DNA from: JAPPHA01 sp965220985
GTDB lineage: Bacteria > Pseudomonadota > Alphaproteobacteria > Rhodobacterales > Rhodobacteraceae
DNA: 64,000 nt
Direction of reading: 5' to 3'
Assembly: GCA_965220985.1 (NCBI GenBank)
Contig: OZ244854.1
Location: 4,230,316 to 4,294,315, forward strand
Shown: in pieces, positions 8,852-18,745 of the stretch
How the letters are laid out: every line of letters starts with the position of its first letter
Numbering within the stretch: the stretch's first letter is position 1
The notes under the pieces: model-generated
What the model was told of the DNA's origin: nothing
What the model saw: only the letters and a program-made list of their open reading frames with translations
The model's database searches: none
Translations under genes and position numbers: made by a program

Positions 8852-9721
8852 ATGAAACCCGAAGATCTGTGGGAACACTATCCTGTGCTTTATCACATAG
8901 CATGGGGAGGAAGTTGGCCGAGCATCGAAAAATACGGACTGTTGTCGACTTCCGAACTGCTGCAAGAGTACGGAAAGAACGAAGAGGAAATCCGAAACCT
9001 CACGCAAGTGAGGCGGGCGGAACCAGTGCAAATCGAGTGTCCAGGCAGGCCGATAGCGGTTCTTCGTGATCAAAAGCCGATGACAGATGAGGGCCTCAAA
9101 GAAGCTCTTGTTCCCAAGACTGTCGAACCCGCGCAGTGGTATAAACTGGTGAATTCCATGGTCTTCTTCTGGCCGAACAAGGGTCGGTTCGAAAGAATGC
9201 TCAAGAAATATGATAACACGGAACACGACGTATTGGTCGTTTGCACCAAGAGGCTGGTGGACCTGGTGGAATCAGACATTCGGCTCTCCTCGATCAATAG
9301 CGGTTTCACAGGCAAAAACCCGAGCAAGAGGGGCCTTGATCACTTCAAGCGTTTTGACGAATATCCGTTTTTCGCCAGGTTGAACCGTCCCAGGATTGGG
9401 GTCGAAAACGCCATAGCTGAGGTTTGCGTCGACAAGCGAGTTAGCCGAATACGCGAGGCTGTCATTAGAATCGAGCACGGAACTGTCGGTAAAATTCTGT
9501 CGTCGCTTGAGGCATTTCCAGCCTGCTGCCACGGTGTCGGTGATCTAAGCCAAAGCGAAGCCGAGTTGAACGACCCAGTTGATGAACTTGAACGAATAGT
9601 TCAGCGTGAAACCAGCGACAGAGACCTCTTACACAGTATCGCTGACCAGCTTGATCGAATCGACGGCCGCTTGGACCGAATTGAGCGGAGGCTCGACCGA
9701 TTGGAAAATCGACATCGCTGA
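8852..9721 (+). CDS. Uncharacterised DUF7002-like protein with C-terminal coiled coil
   Basis: 289-residue cytoplasmic protein. The N-terminus (LYHIAWGGSWPSIEKYGLLS, residues ~11-30) has the YHI-x(n)-SI-x(3)-GLLS layout also seen at the start of DarT-like ADP-ribosyltransferase folds. The middle (MVFFWPNKGRFERMLKKY, then VLVVCTKRLVDL) belongs to a family remembered as DUF7002. Residues ~250-287 form a short heptad coiled coil (LDRIDGRLDRIERRLDRLE), which suggests oligomerisation. The ATG at 8852 follows GAGATCGAG; the longer in-frame start at 8789 has no such site. It lies right after the decayed toxin-antitoxin genes. Biochemical function unknown; a mono-ADP-ribosyltransferase-like role is speculation. 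Confidence 0.7.
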   Translation: MKPEDLWEHYPVLYHIAWGGSWPSIEKYGLLSTSELLQEYGKNEEEIRNLTQVRRAEPVQIECPGRPIAVLRDQKPMTDEGLKEALVPKTVEPAQWYKLVNSMVFFWPNKGRFERMLKKYDNTEHDVLVVCTKRLVDLVESDIRLSSINSGFTGKNPSKRGLDHFKRFDEYPFFARLNRPRIGVENAIAEVCVDKRVSRIREAVIRIEHGTVGKILSSLEAFPACCHGVGDLSQSEAELNDPVDELERIVQRETSDRDLLHSIADQLDRIDGRLDRIERRLDRLENRHR

Positions 9722-10106
9722 GTTGACCTGTCGTACCCCCGACAAGGTTGGCCATGTATTCGACCATGGCCAGAGAATAATGGATTTGGATCAGCAGGAC
9801 AGTCCAGTCCCTATTCAAGTGCATGAATTCACGACACAATGATCTTGTTGCGGACCCGACGGCCAAACCCGAACCGTCCATGACACGAAACTGTTATAAC
9901 ATGAACCGGCAGAACCAACGCATCGCTCAACGTGAATCATCTCATGGCCGGAACCAGGTGCGGACCATGACGCCGGTCCAGCGCAATGTCGTGGTCTCAT
10001 GCTCAGGAATTCAGCGTCCGACCAAAGAAACAACTTGGCAAGCCAGACTGGCATCACATATATTCGAGCCAACAAAAAAACGTCACAAAGAATGGCGTAA
10101 CGAGCA
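9722..10106. other. Intergenic stretch with one strong hairpin
   Basis: 385 bases with no credible gene. TGGCCATG (9749-9756) and CATGGCCA (9765-9772) form a perfect 8-bp stem with an 8-base loop, about 28 bases after the preceding stop codon. It could terminate transcription, but no U run follows. Confidence 0.4.
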
Positions 10107-11144
10107 GTGGCAACAGCACTCAACCAGTATGACCGTCTGGAGAGCTCGGAGTTGTGGAGAGAGTCTCCCAACGCCCAGCGCCGCGAAGTCGTCGTGTCGC
10201 TCAGTCGCACGGCGTTGCTGGTCATGGACCTCAACGACAACGTTCTCGCGCATTGGCATCTCCATGCCATCAACCGGCTGAATCCAAACCGGCATCCAGC
10301 AATCTACTCCCCTGGCACCACCGAATCCGAAACAGTCGAGATCACCGATCCGCACATGATCACAGCGATCGAAGCCTGCAACGTCGGCGGCGGTCGCGCT
10401 CGAGGATTGGGATCCAGACTCCGCCAACGCATCACGTACGGGTGCCTCGCCGCGACTGTCGCGGCACTGGCCTATTTCGGCACCACATGGCTGCCAGGCG
10501 CAGTCGAAAACCAGGCGGTCAAGGTCACCCCCCAGATCAGAATCGAGGCGATCGACGAGTCCCTGCGTGCAGAAATCATCGGCACCAATGGACCCGAATG
10601 CGACACGCAGGTCTCAACAGCAGTGCTCGGCGCCATGACCCGCGCGTTGGCGCTCAACACCAGAATCACGGCCAGTTTCGTCGAACTCGGCGACAGGCAA
10701 AGCGTGCATCTGCCCGGCGGGCAGATCCTGCTCGACTTTTCACTGCTGGATGACAAAAACGATCCGGAACTCGCAGCAAGCTTCGTGCTCCTGGAACACG
10801 CCGCCAGCAGCGATCGCCGCCAGTTCAGGGACCTCGTCCGCTTCGCGGGAACCTGGCACACAATTGCCTTCTTGCTGGGCAAGGACCTCCCCGCAGGAAT
10901 CTTGCGAGAGTTCGCGCCAATCCTGGTCGCGCAGCCGCCGTCGCCGCAGAATCCCGAACACCTCTTGAAGTTGTTTTCCAATGCGGGCCTCTCCGCCAGC
11001 CCCCTCGCCGAGGCGATCGGGATCGACACGCCACTTGGCGAAGCCCTCGCCGCAGCCGAAGAGACCGCTGCACAGGGCAGCGCAGACGGACCGATCGTCG
11101 ACATGAAAGACTGGGAAGAACTCAGGCAGGCCTGCGCCGTGTGA
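10107..11144 (+). CDS. Conserved hypothetical protein with one membrane anchor
   Basis: 345 residues, GTG start. The N-terminal ~95 residues (SPNAQRREVVVSLSRTALLV, HWHLHAINRLNPNRHPAIY) look like a cytosolic beta-rich module. A single transmembrane helix follows near residue 112-130 (YGCLAATVAALAYFG), then a periplasmic-type domain with a metallopeptidase-M48-like flavour: VHLPGGQILLDFSLL, then DPELAASFVLLEHAASSDRR. In M48 enzymes the equivalent segment carries HExxH, but here it is LLEHA, so catalysis is doubtful. Its stop codon abuts the lolD stop codon of the opposite strand with no spacer. Function not known. Confidence 0.65.
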   Translation: MATALNQYDRLESSELWRESPNAQRREVVVSLSRTALLVMDLNDNVLAHWHLHAINRLNPNRHPAIYSPGTTESETVEITDPHMITAIEACNVGGGRARGLGSRLRQRITYGCLAATVAALAYFGTTWLPGAVENQAVKVTPQIRIEAIDESLRAEIIGTNGPECDTQVSTAVLGAMTRALALNTRITASFVELGDRQSVHLPGGQILLDFSLLDDKNDPELAASFVLLEHAASSDRRQFRDLVRFAGTWHTIAFLLGKDLPAGILREFAPILVAQPPSPQNPEHLLKLFSNAGLSASPLAEAIGIDTPLGEALAAAEETAAQGSADGPIVDMKDWEELRQACAV

Positions 11145-11861
11145 TCAGGAGCGAGGCTCGCGGTCGCGTTCCAGCAAATGACCCTGATCGAGCGTGATCG
11201 AGCAGTCGAACCGCTCGGCCAGATCGCGATCATGGGTGGCAATCAACGCCGACATCTCGCTGTCGCGAACAAGTTCCATCATCACCGCAAACACGGATTC
11301 CGACGACCCTGAATCCAGATTGCCGGTGGGTTCGTCGGCCAGCAGCAATTCAGGTCGATTTGCGAGCGCTCGGCAGAACGCGACCCGCTGCTGTTCACCC
11401 CCGGACAATTCCGAAGGCCGGTGATGCGATCGTTTCGCGATTCCCGTTCGTCGGAGGAGTTCCAGTGCCCAGGCATCCGCACGCCCCCGATCCACCCCTG
11501 CAGCAAGCTGCGGCAGAACGATGTTCTCGAGAGCCGAAAACTCCGGAAGCAAATGATGGAACTGATAGACGAAACCGATGTTGCGTCGCCGTGCCCGCGT
11601 CCTCATGCGGTCTCGCGCAGCGGCGAAGTCGGTTCCCTTGATCACGACCTCTCCTTCGTCGGGAGAGTCGAGCAGTCCGGAAATGTGCAAAAGCGTTGAT
11701 TTTCCAGCGCCAGATGGCGCAACCAGCCCGACGATCTCGCCGGGGCGAATGGCCAGATTCACGCCCGCAAGCACCTTGACCTCGCCGATGTGCCCTTTCC
11801 GATACGACTTGGTGACCGACACCAGCCGCAGGACATGCTCGTCGTGACGCTCTTCACTCAT
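11145..11861 (-). CDS. lolD: Lipoprotein-releasing ABC transporter ATP-binding protein LolD
   Basis: ATPase of the LolCDE complex that extracts lipoproteins from the inner membrane for outer-membrane sorting; 238 residues from the ATG at 11861. Walker A is APSGAGKSTLLH, the Q-loop lies in FVYQFHHLLPEFSALENI, the signature is LSGGEQQRV, Walker B is LLLADEPTGNLD and the H-switch is ALIATHDRDLA. The start overlaps the end of lolC by 8 bases (ATGAGTGA), so translation is coupled. A longer frame to 11921 exists but would run into lolC. Confidence 0.92.
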   Translation of the reverse strand: MSEERHDEHVLRLVSVTKSYRKGHIGEVKVLAGVNLAIRPGEIVGLVAPSGAGKSTLLHISGLLDSPDEGEVVIKGTDFAAARDRMRTRARRRNIGFVYQFHHLLPEFSALENIVLPQLAAGVDRGRADAWALELLRRTGIAKRSHHRPSELSGGEQQRVAFCRALANRPELLLADEPTGNLDSGSSESVFAVMMELVRDSEMSALIATHDRDLAERFDCSITLDQGHLLERDREPRS

Positions 11862-13170
11862 ACCGAAGCGCCTCGACCGGATCCATTCTCGCCGCGCGCC
11901 GTGCAGGAAAGTAGGTGACAATCACCGAGAGCCCCGTCGAAAGTCCGACCGCGCTCAGGACATCGGCCAGTTCCAGCCGCGCCGGCAGTTGGCTGAGAAA
12001 GCGAACCGACGGATCCCAGACCCCGCCGCCCGCAATGTAATTCACCACCTCGAAAATCGGGTCGATGTACACGACGAACAGACAGCCGAGCGCGACACCA
12101 AGAACTGTCCCCGCAATGCCAATCGACGTCCCGCAAATCAGGAACACCCTCAGGACCGATGCTTCGGTCAGCCCGATGGTGCGAAGAATCGCGATGTCAC
12201 GGCCCTTGTTCTTCACCAGCATCACGAGGCCCGACACGATGTTCATGACGGCAATGAGGACCAGCATCGACAGGATGATGAACATGATGTTGTCCTCCAT
12301 CCGCAAGGCAGCAAGAAACGCGCCGCTCGAATCCTTCCAGGTCCACAGAACGGTGTCGGGACCAGTTGCCGCCTCGATTGCCCCGATCAGCTCTTCGACC
12401 AGTTCCGGGTTCTCGACCATCACCTCGAGTTCGTCGACCCCGTCACCGGTGTTGAAAAACTCCTGAGCGAGATCGAGAGGCATGTAAACGCGGGTTCGAT
12501 CGATGTCGTACCGACCGACGCCAAAGACGTATCCGACCTCAAAACTGTCAATCCGCGGAGCCGTCCCGAAAGCCGTCTGAACGCCGTCGGGCGATATCAG
12601 CGTCAGCCTGTCACCCGGCTGAATGCCGAGGTTGCGCGCGATGCCAACGCCAATCGCAATGCCGGGACCGTAGGCGTCAAGGCTGCCGCGGCTGGTTTCG
12701 GGCTGGCTGATCAACGGCAGGGACGCGAGGTCCTCCGGAGTCTCGCCGACAACCTCGACCCCGGCAGTTGCTCCATTGCCCGTCGCCATCACCTGGCCGC
12801 GCACAACCGGGGCAACGCGAACCACGCCTGAAACGCCAGCAACCGCCGCGACCATCGCGTCGTGATCCTCGATGCGCGGACGCAAGCCGGGACCGGGGGC
12901 CGTGCTCCGCGTCGGGTATACCGTGACATGGGCATTCGCGCCGAGGATCGTGGCCGTGAATTCGGTTCGAAATCCGGACCGCACGGCAAGCGTGGCAATC
13001 AAGGCAAAGACCGCAAGCGCAATCCCAATGAGCGAAATCCACGTCATGACGCTGATGCCGCCCTCGCTGCGACGCGAACGCAGATAGCGCCAGGCGATCA
13101 GCCACTCGAACCCGGCGAAAGGCCGAACCCGACTTTCCCTGCCTTGTCCGCGATGTTTCACGAGATGCAA
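11854..13170 (-). CDS. lolC: Lipoprotein-releasing ABC transporter permease LolC/LolE
   Basis: Inner-membrane permease of LolCDE, 438 residues. It has the family start FEWLIAWRYLRSRRSEGGIS followed by TM1, a large periplasmic MacB-like domain (residues ~65-280), and three C-terminal helices (IMFIILSMLVLIAVMNIVSG; VFLICGTSIGIAGTVLG; final helix before PARRAARMDPVEALRYE). Only one LolC/E gene is present, as in many alphaproteobacteria. The frame opens with TTG at 13170; GTG at 13161, about 12 bases after a GGAG, is an equally plausible start. Confidence 0.9.
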   Translation of the reverse strand: MHLVKHRGQGRESRVRPFAGFEWLIAWRYLRSRRSEGGISVMTWISLIGIALAVFALIATLAVRSGFRTEFTATILGANAHVTVYPTRSTAPGPGLRPRIEDHDAMVAAVAGVSGVVRVAPVVRGQVMATGNGATAGVEVVGETPEDLASLPLISQPETSRGSLDAYGPGIAIGVGIARNLGIQPGDRLTLISPDGVQTAFGTAPRIDSFEVGYVFGVGRYDIDRTRVYMPLDLAQEFFNTGDGVDELEVMVENPELVEELIGAIEAATGPDTVLWTWKDSSGAFLAALRMEDNIMFIILSMLVLIAVMNIVSGLVMLVKNKGRDIAILRTIGLTEASVLRVFLICGTSIGIAGTVLGVALGCLFVVYIDPIFEVVNYIAGGGVWDPSVRFLSQLPARLELADVLSAVGLSTGLSVIVTYFPARRAARMDPVEALRYE

Positions 13171-13247
13171 AATCTCCGAGAACTGGCCAGTTGCGCAATT
13201 CTGCCGGCAGCGTGAGTCCGAGGATATCTGCTCACCACATCAGCGCC

Positions 13248-14585
13248 TCAATTGCCAGTTGGCAAACCCCTGATCCGGTCGATGGCCTCATCGGGACCGA
13301 GTTCGACGGTCTCGCCCGTCCGACGCGACGTCAACTCCACCATGCCCCGTTGAAGACCTCTGGGCCCGATCGTGATCCGCCACGGAAGCCCGATCAGGTC
13401 CATGGTCGCGAACTTCGCCCCGGCCCTTTCGTTCCGATCGTCATAGAGCGGGTCGAGACCGGCAGCCCTCGCGAGGTCGTAGATCCGCTGCGATGCCGAA
13501 TCTGTGTCGCCATCACCTTGCCTCAGGTTGACGATCCCGACATCGAACGGCGCCACCGCCGCCGGCCAGATGATCCCCTTCTCGTCGTGACTCGCCTCGA
13601 TGATCGCGCCGGCAAGGCGCGAGACGCCAATTCCATGCGAACCCATGTGGAGCAAGGCCGTCTTGCCATCGGCATCGACAACCTTTGCACCCATCGGTTC
13701 GGAATACTTGGTGCCAAAATAGAAGATCTGCCCAACCTCGATGGCACGCGAACTCATGCGGCGATCTTCTGGGATCTCCGCGAACAAGGCCTCGTCATGG
13801 GTGTCGTCGGTCCGGGCGTAGGGAGATGTCCACTCATCAAAGATCCGCGCGCATGCATCCCAATCGTCATAGTCGACCTCGCGGTCTCCCAGAGTCAGAT
13901 CGAGGATGCGGCTGTCAAAGAAGACTTCCGACTCGCCGGTGTCCGCGAGCACCAGAAATTCGTGGCTGTGATCGCCGCCGATCGGACCGGTTTCGGCCCT
14001 CATCGGAATCGCCTTCAGCCCCATGCGTTCGTACGTGTTGAGATAGCTGACCATGTGGCGGTTGTAGGAGTGAATCGCCGAAGGCTGATCCACGTCGAAA
14101 TTGTACCCGTCCTTCATCAGGAACTCGCGGCCGCGCATGACGCCAAATCGAGGCCTGATTTCGTCGCGGAACTTCCACTGGATGTGATACAGCGTCAGAG
14201 GCAGGTCCCGGTATGAATGCACCGATGACCGAACAATGTCCGTGATCAGCTCTTCGTTGGTCGGCCCGTACAGCATGTCCCGGCCGTGACGGTCGGTAAT
14301 CCGGAGCATCTCCTCCCCGTAATCGTCGTACCGGCCGCTTTCGCGCCACAAGTCGGCCGACTGCAACGTGGGCATCAGCATTGGATGATGCCCGGCACGG
14401 ATCTGCTCCTCGTGAACGATCTGCTCGATGCGACGGAGCACGCGATAACCAAGCGGTAACCACGAATAGATACCCGCGCTCGCCTGCCGGACCATTCCGG
14501 CGCGCAACATCAGCCTGTGGCTGACGATCTGCGCCTCAGCCGGATTCTCCTTGAGGATGGGCAGAAAGTATCGCGACATCTTCAT
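13248..14585 (-). CDS. proS: Prolyl-tRNA synthetase (short alphaproteobacterial type)
   Basis: Charges tRNA-Pro with proline. 445 residues, much shorter than the ~570 of E. coli ProRS: class II motif 2 (WKFRDEIRPRFGVMRGREF) is followed closely by the proline-site region, with no inserted editing domain, as is usual in alphaproteobacteria. Motif 3 is in GSHGIGVSRLAGAIIE and an anticodon-binding domain ends the protein. The ATG at 14585 is chosen because AAGGGGAA precedes it; the frame stays open to 14666. It is upstream of lolCD on the same strand. Confidence 0.93.
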   Translation of the reverse strand: MKMSRYFLPILKENPAEAQIVSHRLMLRAGMVRQASAGIYSWLPLGYRVLRRIEQIVHEEQIRAGHHPMLMPTLQSADLWRESGRYDDYGEEMLRITDRHGRDMLYGPTNEELITDIVRSSVHSYRDLPLTLYHIQWKFRDEIRPRFGVMRGREFLMKDGYNFDVDQPSAIHSYNRHMVSYLNTYERMGLKAIPMRAETGPIGGDHSHEFLVLADTGESEVFFDSRILDLTLGDREVDYDDWDACARIFDEWTSPYARTDDTHDEALFAEIPEDRRMSSRAIEVGQIFYFGTKYSEPMGAKVVDADGKTALLHMGSHGIGVSRLAGAIIEASHDEKGIIWPAAVAPFDVGIVNLRQGDGDTDSASQRIYDLARAAGLDPLYDDRNERAGAKFATMDLIGLPWRITIGPRGLQRGMVELTSRRTGETVELGPDEAIDRIRGLPTGN

Positions 14586-14822
14586 TGCGCGGTTCCCCTT
14601 GTCGGTCCTGGCCAGAACCTCCGTCAACGGCGCCAATGACCGCAGGCGAAATGGAGAAACCGGCAAGCTCGCGGATTGCCATACGGGAATTCACCGAGCA
14701 AGGCAAATCGGCCCCTTTCGTTCATCCATCATTCAATGACTTGAAATAAAACGCTTTTTGTCACTCTATCCTCAAAGGAAAAGGCAAGCGTCGGCAGTCG
14801 ATCACGCGGCAGTAATGCCGAC

Positions 14823-16325
14823 TCAGGTCGCGACGATCGGAACCTTTCCGATGGTGCGGGCCAGAGCATCGAAGCGCCGATGCACAGTCTCCCCCAAAAT
14901 GCCCTGGCCACGACCGGACAGATCGAGCCTGACGTGCTCGGAATCGATCGAAAGAACGCCCATGCGATCGGTCGTCGCGCCGCCGAGCAGCGCGCCCAGC
15001 CGCATGGCCTTGCCAAGGGTCTTGGCATCCTGGCGTTCCTGCTCCGTCAGAAATGCGGTGAACATGCGGTTGGAGCCGTTGTCGACCGACTTGCTGTAAC
15101 GATGGAACAGCGACATCCCGATGAAAACGCGGCCGGGGTGATCAAGGCCCGAGAGGTTGGCACGGGTGGCATTGTCGAGGCACACCTCCGCGCGATAGTC
15201 CGGATGGGCCCGCCAAGTCACGTCATGGAGCAGGCAGGCGGCCAGGATCAATCGCTGACGCTCCTCGTCTGCATCCGGGAACAACGGTCTGACCCACTGC
15301 CCCAGCCGTCCGCCGAACCCCGGAAAACGGGCAGAACTTCTCTCCATGGCCCGAGCGACCTCGATCAGCGGATCGCGTCGCCGAAGACTTTCCGGCAGGC
15401 TTTCGTAGAGCAGTCCCTCGCGAATCCCATACCCGGAAACCGCAATGTCGGCGGGGCGAAAGACGTCGACCAGAACACCGAGAATTCGCGCGGCGCCCGG
15501 CACGTGCTCCAGTCTCCCCTCCGAGACCGAGGAGCCGGCAGCCATCTCCTTCGGCGCCATGGAACGAATGCGCGAGAGGGTGGCGCTCAACTGCTCGGGC
15601 GACATCTTGTATTCGTGCAGGACCCTCAGCGGATAGTCACGGAATTCCATGTCCAGTCGCGCAATCGCGCGAAACGAACCTCCAACCAGAAACAGCCGGA
15701 GACCGGGACGAGGGAAGCGGCTCCGCAAGGCCTGAATGCGTCGCGTCAGTTCGCCTTCGGACTGGCTGCCGTTCTGATCGTCGAAACGAAAGGTCAACGA
15801 CCCGAGCGGCGTGCTCTCCACCTTGCCGACCGATCCGTTCGTGACCTCCGCGACTTCCATCGACGCGCCACCCATGTCGCAGACAAGACCGTTCGCATCC
15901 GGCCAGCCGAGAAGAACGCCTTGCGCGGACAGACGCGCCTCGCCCCGACCGCTCGCGATCATGATGTCGAGGCCGGTGCGCCGGAGGGCCTCCTCGCAGA
16001 ATGCCACCCCATCCGTCGCTTCCCGAACAGCCGCGGTCGCGACGGTCCGCAGCGACGTGATTCCCAGCACCTCCACGAGAGCCGCGAAACGCTCGAGGGC
16101 TGCCAGGGCGCGCACGCGTCCCTCCGGGTTGAGGCGACCCGTTTCGTGCAAGCCCTTGCCAAGACCGCAGAGAATCTTCTCGTTGTAGAAATAGGCCGGG
16201 GACCGCGCCGCGCCGTCGAAAACGACGAGCCGCACGGAGTTCGACCCGACATCGATGATGCCGACACGCCTGAGGTGTTCGTGGGTCCCTGCCCCGCCGT
16301 GAGCCCCGGTTTCGATCATCGACAC
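14823..16325 (-). CDS. ppx: Ppx/GppA exopolyphosphatase
   Basis: Hydrolyses the terminal phosphate of polyphosphate (or pppGpp); 500 residues. The ASKHA-fold phosphate-1 motif IIDVGSNSVRLVVFDG is at residues ~24-39 and the phosphate-2 motif LVCDMGGASMEVAEV at ~142. A C-terminal HD-like helical domain contains the LLHDVTWRAHPDYR segment. GTG at 16325 or ATG at 16319 may start translation; GAGAGAA lies just upstream. It follows ppk by 57 bases, so production and breakdown of polyphosphate are probably co-transcribed. Confidence 0.92.
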   Translation of the reverse strand: MSMIETGAHGGAGTHEHLRRVGIIDVGSNSVRLVVFDGAARSPAYFYNEKILCGLGKGLHETGRLNPEGRVRALAALERFAALVEVLGITSLRTVATAAVREATDGVAFCEEALRRTGLDIMIASGRGEARLSAQGVLLGWPDANGLVCDMGGASMEVAEVTNGSVGKVESTPLGSLTFRFDDQNGSQSEGELTRRIQALRSRFPRPGLRLFLVGGSFRAIARLDMEFRDYPLRVLHEYKMSPEQLSATLSRIRSMAPKEMAAGSSVSEGRLEHVPGAARILGVLVDVFRPADIAVSGYGIREGLLYESLPESLRRRDPLIEVARAMERSSARFPGFGGRLGQWVRPLFPDADEERQRLILAACLLHDVTWRAHPDYRAEVCLDNATRANLSGLDHPGRVFIGMSLFHRYSKSVDNGSNRMFTAFLTEQERQDAKTLGKAMRLGALLGGATTDRMGVLSIDSEHVRLDLSGRGQGILGETVHRRFDALARTIGKVPIVAT

Positions 16326-16382
16326 CGAAATTCTCTCGGTCCGATCATGCCTGGAAACGATTGAGCGAAGCGCCCACGCCGA

Positions 16383-18626
16383 TCAATTCGAGTGGGTCAG
16401 CGCAGGCACGTCCTTCGCACCGACCGAGCCGCGCCCGCTCAGCGACGGATTCTCGAGAAAGAACTGGTGGCAATTGAACATCCGTTCTCCATCCGCCCCG
16501 GCGTGGCGGACATACGTTCCATCGGGCTGCAGGACCCAGCTGTTCGACTGATCCGCGAGATTGGCCGCCATGATCTGACTCATGATCTGGGCGTGCACGG
16601 TGCTGTTTGTGATCTCCACCAGCGTCTCGACCCGGTAGTTGAGATTTCTGCCCATCCAGTCGGCAGACGACATGAACACCCGCGCTCGCGGCGACGGCAG
16701 GCCGTGGCCGCTTCCAAAACACACGATCCGCGAGTGTTCGAGAAACCGCCCGACGATCGACTTGACGCGTATGTTGTCGGAAAGCCCGGCAATTCCGGGG
16801 CGGAGACCGCAAATGCCGCGAACGACCAGCGAGATCTGAACCCCGGCCCCCGACGCCCGATACAGCGCATCGATGACATCGGGCTCGATGATTGCATTCA
16901 TCTTTGCCCAGATCGCGCCGGGCTTGCCCGATTGCGCAACCCGGATCTCGTTCTCGATGAGCCCCAGCAGGTACTCCTTGAGATAGATCGGCGAGACCGA
17001 GAGATTCTCGAGACCCTCGGGACGGGCATAACCCGAAATGTAGTTGAAGATCTTGGTGGCTCCCCGCCCGAGTTGGGGATTGCAGGTGAACAGCGACAGA
17101 TCAGTGTACACTTTGGCAGTGATCGGGTGATAGTTCCCGGTTCCAAAGTGCGTGTAGGTCACCAGATGGTCCTCTTCGCGCCGGACGACCGTCGAGATCT
17201 TGGCATGAGTCTTCAGATTGAGAAATCCGTAGACGACGATGACGCCGGCGGTCTCGAGGCGTCGCGACTGCCTGATGTTCGCGGCCTCGTCGAACCGTGC
17301 CTTGAGCTCGACAAGCGCCGTGACCGACTTGCCGTTCTCGGCCGCCTCACACAGCGCTTCGACGATCGGCGACTGGTTCGATGTCCGGTAGAGGGTCTGC
17401 TTGATCGCGACCACGTTGGGGTCGCGGGCCGCCTGCTGCAGAAACCGCACGACGATGTCAAAGCTCTCGTACGGGTGATGGAGCAGCATGTCCTTCTGCC
17501 GGATCGCGGAGAAAATGTCGCCGTCGAAGTCCTGAACACGTTCCGGGGTCCGCGGCTGAAACGCGGACCACAGCAGATCCCGGCGATGGTCGATGATCAG
17601 CCCTTCGAGATCGGATATCCCGACGATTCCATCGACGATGTTGACATCGGACTCGGCCATCGCCTGCGCTTCGAGGATCTTCTGGGTGAGGTGTTCGGGC
17701 CCGCCCGAGGACACGGTCAACTGGATGACTTCACCCCGCCGCCGACGTTTCAGCGCGGTCTCGAACTCTCTGACGAGGTCGATCGCCTCGTCTTCAACCT
17801 CGAGGTCGCTGTCGCGGAGCGGACGGAAAACGCAATGTCCCTTGAGCGAGAATTCCGGAAACAGCGTGCCGACGAACTCCAGGACCACGTCCTCGAGCAA
17901 GGCGCGGCGGGTCTGCCCGTTCCTTCCGTCAGGCAGGGTGACAAAACGATCCAGTGGCTGGGGCAACGGGAGCAGCACCTGCAACTGGCGCCGGTTCTGG
18001 CGTTCCTTCAACTGGACGGCGAGGGTCAACCCGCCGCTTGCGATGAAGGGGAACGGATGAGCGGGATCGACGGCGAGAGGGCTGAGAATCGGAAAGATGT
18101 TGTTGTCGAATTCCGTCTTGAGGACCTTTCGATCCTGCGCGGTGAAGCGATCGCGATCCACGAGAATGATGCCGGCCGCATGAAGTTCCTCGCGCAGCGA
18201 GGTCCAGCACTCCTGCTGATCGGAGATCAGGCTCCTGACACCTTCATTGATCTTCGCGACTTGCTCGCCAGGCGTCAGCCCGTCCTGCGATGGCGTGAAG
18301 ATCCCTTCACTGACCTGCTGGCGCAGCCCGGCGACCCGAACGGTGAAGAACTCGTCGAGATTGCTTCCCGAGATCGACAGCATGCGGAGGCGTTCGAGCA
18401 GCGGAACATCCGGATTCCCGGCCTGTTCGAGCACGCGCCGATTGAATGACGCCCAACTCAATTCGCGGTTGAAGAATCGCTCGGGTCCGGAGAAGTCGCC
18501 AACCACCTGGAGCGCGTCAGCAGGGGACGAATTCAGGAAGTCGCCGTTGACGATGTCATGCGCACACGGGTCGCTGACCGATTTCGAGGTTTCGACTTCT
18601 GGCGAAATGGCTTCGATCTGTTGCAT
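16383..18626 (-). CDS. ppk1: Polyphosphate kinase 1
   Basis: Reversibly polymerises the gamma-phosphate of ATP into polyphosphate; 747 residues, four-domain PPK1. The N-terminal domain starts at RFFNRELSWASFNRRVLEQA. The phospholipase-D-like catalytic region carries LKTHAKISTVVRR, whose histidine is the expected phospho-accepting residue, and HFGTGNYHPITAKVYTDL. The second HKD-like site is FLEHSRIVCFGSG, and SSADWMGRNLNYRVETLVEI is near the end. GGGAGG precedes the ATG. The first ~45 residues are an extra low-complexity leader. It sits upstream of ppx. Confidence 0.94.
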   Translation of the reverse strand: MQQIEAISPEVETSKSVSDPCAHDIVNGDFLNSSPADALQVVGDFSGPERFFNRELSWASFNRRVLEQAGNPDVPLLERLRMLSISGSNLDEFFTVRVAGLRQQVSEGIFTPSQDGLTPGEQVAKINEGVRSLISDQQECWTSLREELHAAGIILVDRDRFTAQDRKVLKTEFDNNIFPILSPLAVDPAHPFPFIASGGLTLAVQLKERQNRRQLQVLLPLPQPLDRFVTLPDGRNGQTRRALLEDVVLEFVGTLFPEFSLKGHCVFRPLRDSDLEVEDEAIDLVREFETALKRRRRGEVIQLTVSSGGPEHLTQKILEAQAMAESDVNIVDGIVGISDLEGLIIDHRRDLLWSAFQPRTPERVQDFDGDIFSAIRQKDMLLHHPYESFDIVVRFLQQAARDPNVVAIKQTLYRTSNQSPIVEALCEAAENGKSVTALVELKARFDEAANIRQSRRLETAGVIVVYGFLNLKTHAKISTVVRREEDHLVTYTHFGTGNYHPITAKVYTDLSLFTCNPQLGRGATKIFNYISGYARPEGLENLSVSPIYLKEYLLGLIENEIRVAQSGKPGAIWAKMNAIIEPDVIDALYRASGAGVQISLVVRGICGLRPGIAGLSDNIRVKSIVGRFLEHSRIVCFGSGHGLPSPRARVFMSSADWMGRNLNYRVETLVEITNSTVHAQIMSQIMAANLADQSNSWVLQPDGTYVRHAGADGERMFNCHQFFLENPSLSGRGSVGAKDVPALTHSN

Positions 18627-18745
18627 GCATGCCTCCCGAACGCGATCGGCCTGCCCGCTGCAAATGGCGCCAGCCGGTCTGGGTTCCGCACAACCGGAAT
18701 ACGCTATCAGGTGCGGATTTCCAAGCGCGGCTGCGCCGGTTCGGG

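Noticed and set aside
11989..12831. 280-codon plus-strand frame opposite lolC
   Set aside because: Composition is His/Asp/Arg-rich as in antisense shadows; lolC is intact.
16392..18449. 685-codon plus-strand frame opposite ppk
   Set aside because: No homology; ppk on the minus strand has all family motifs.
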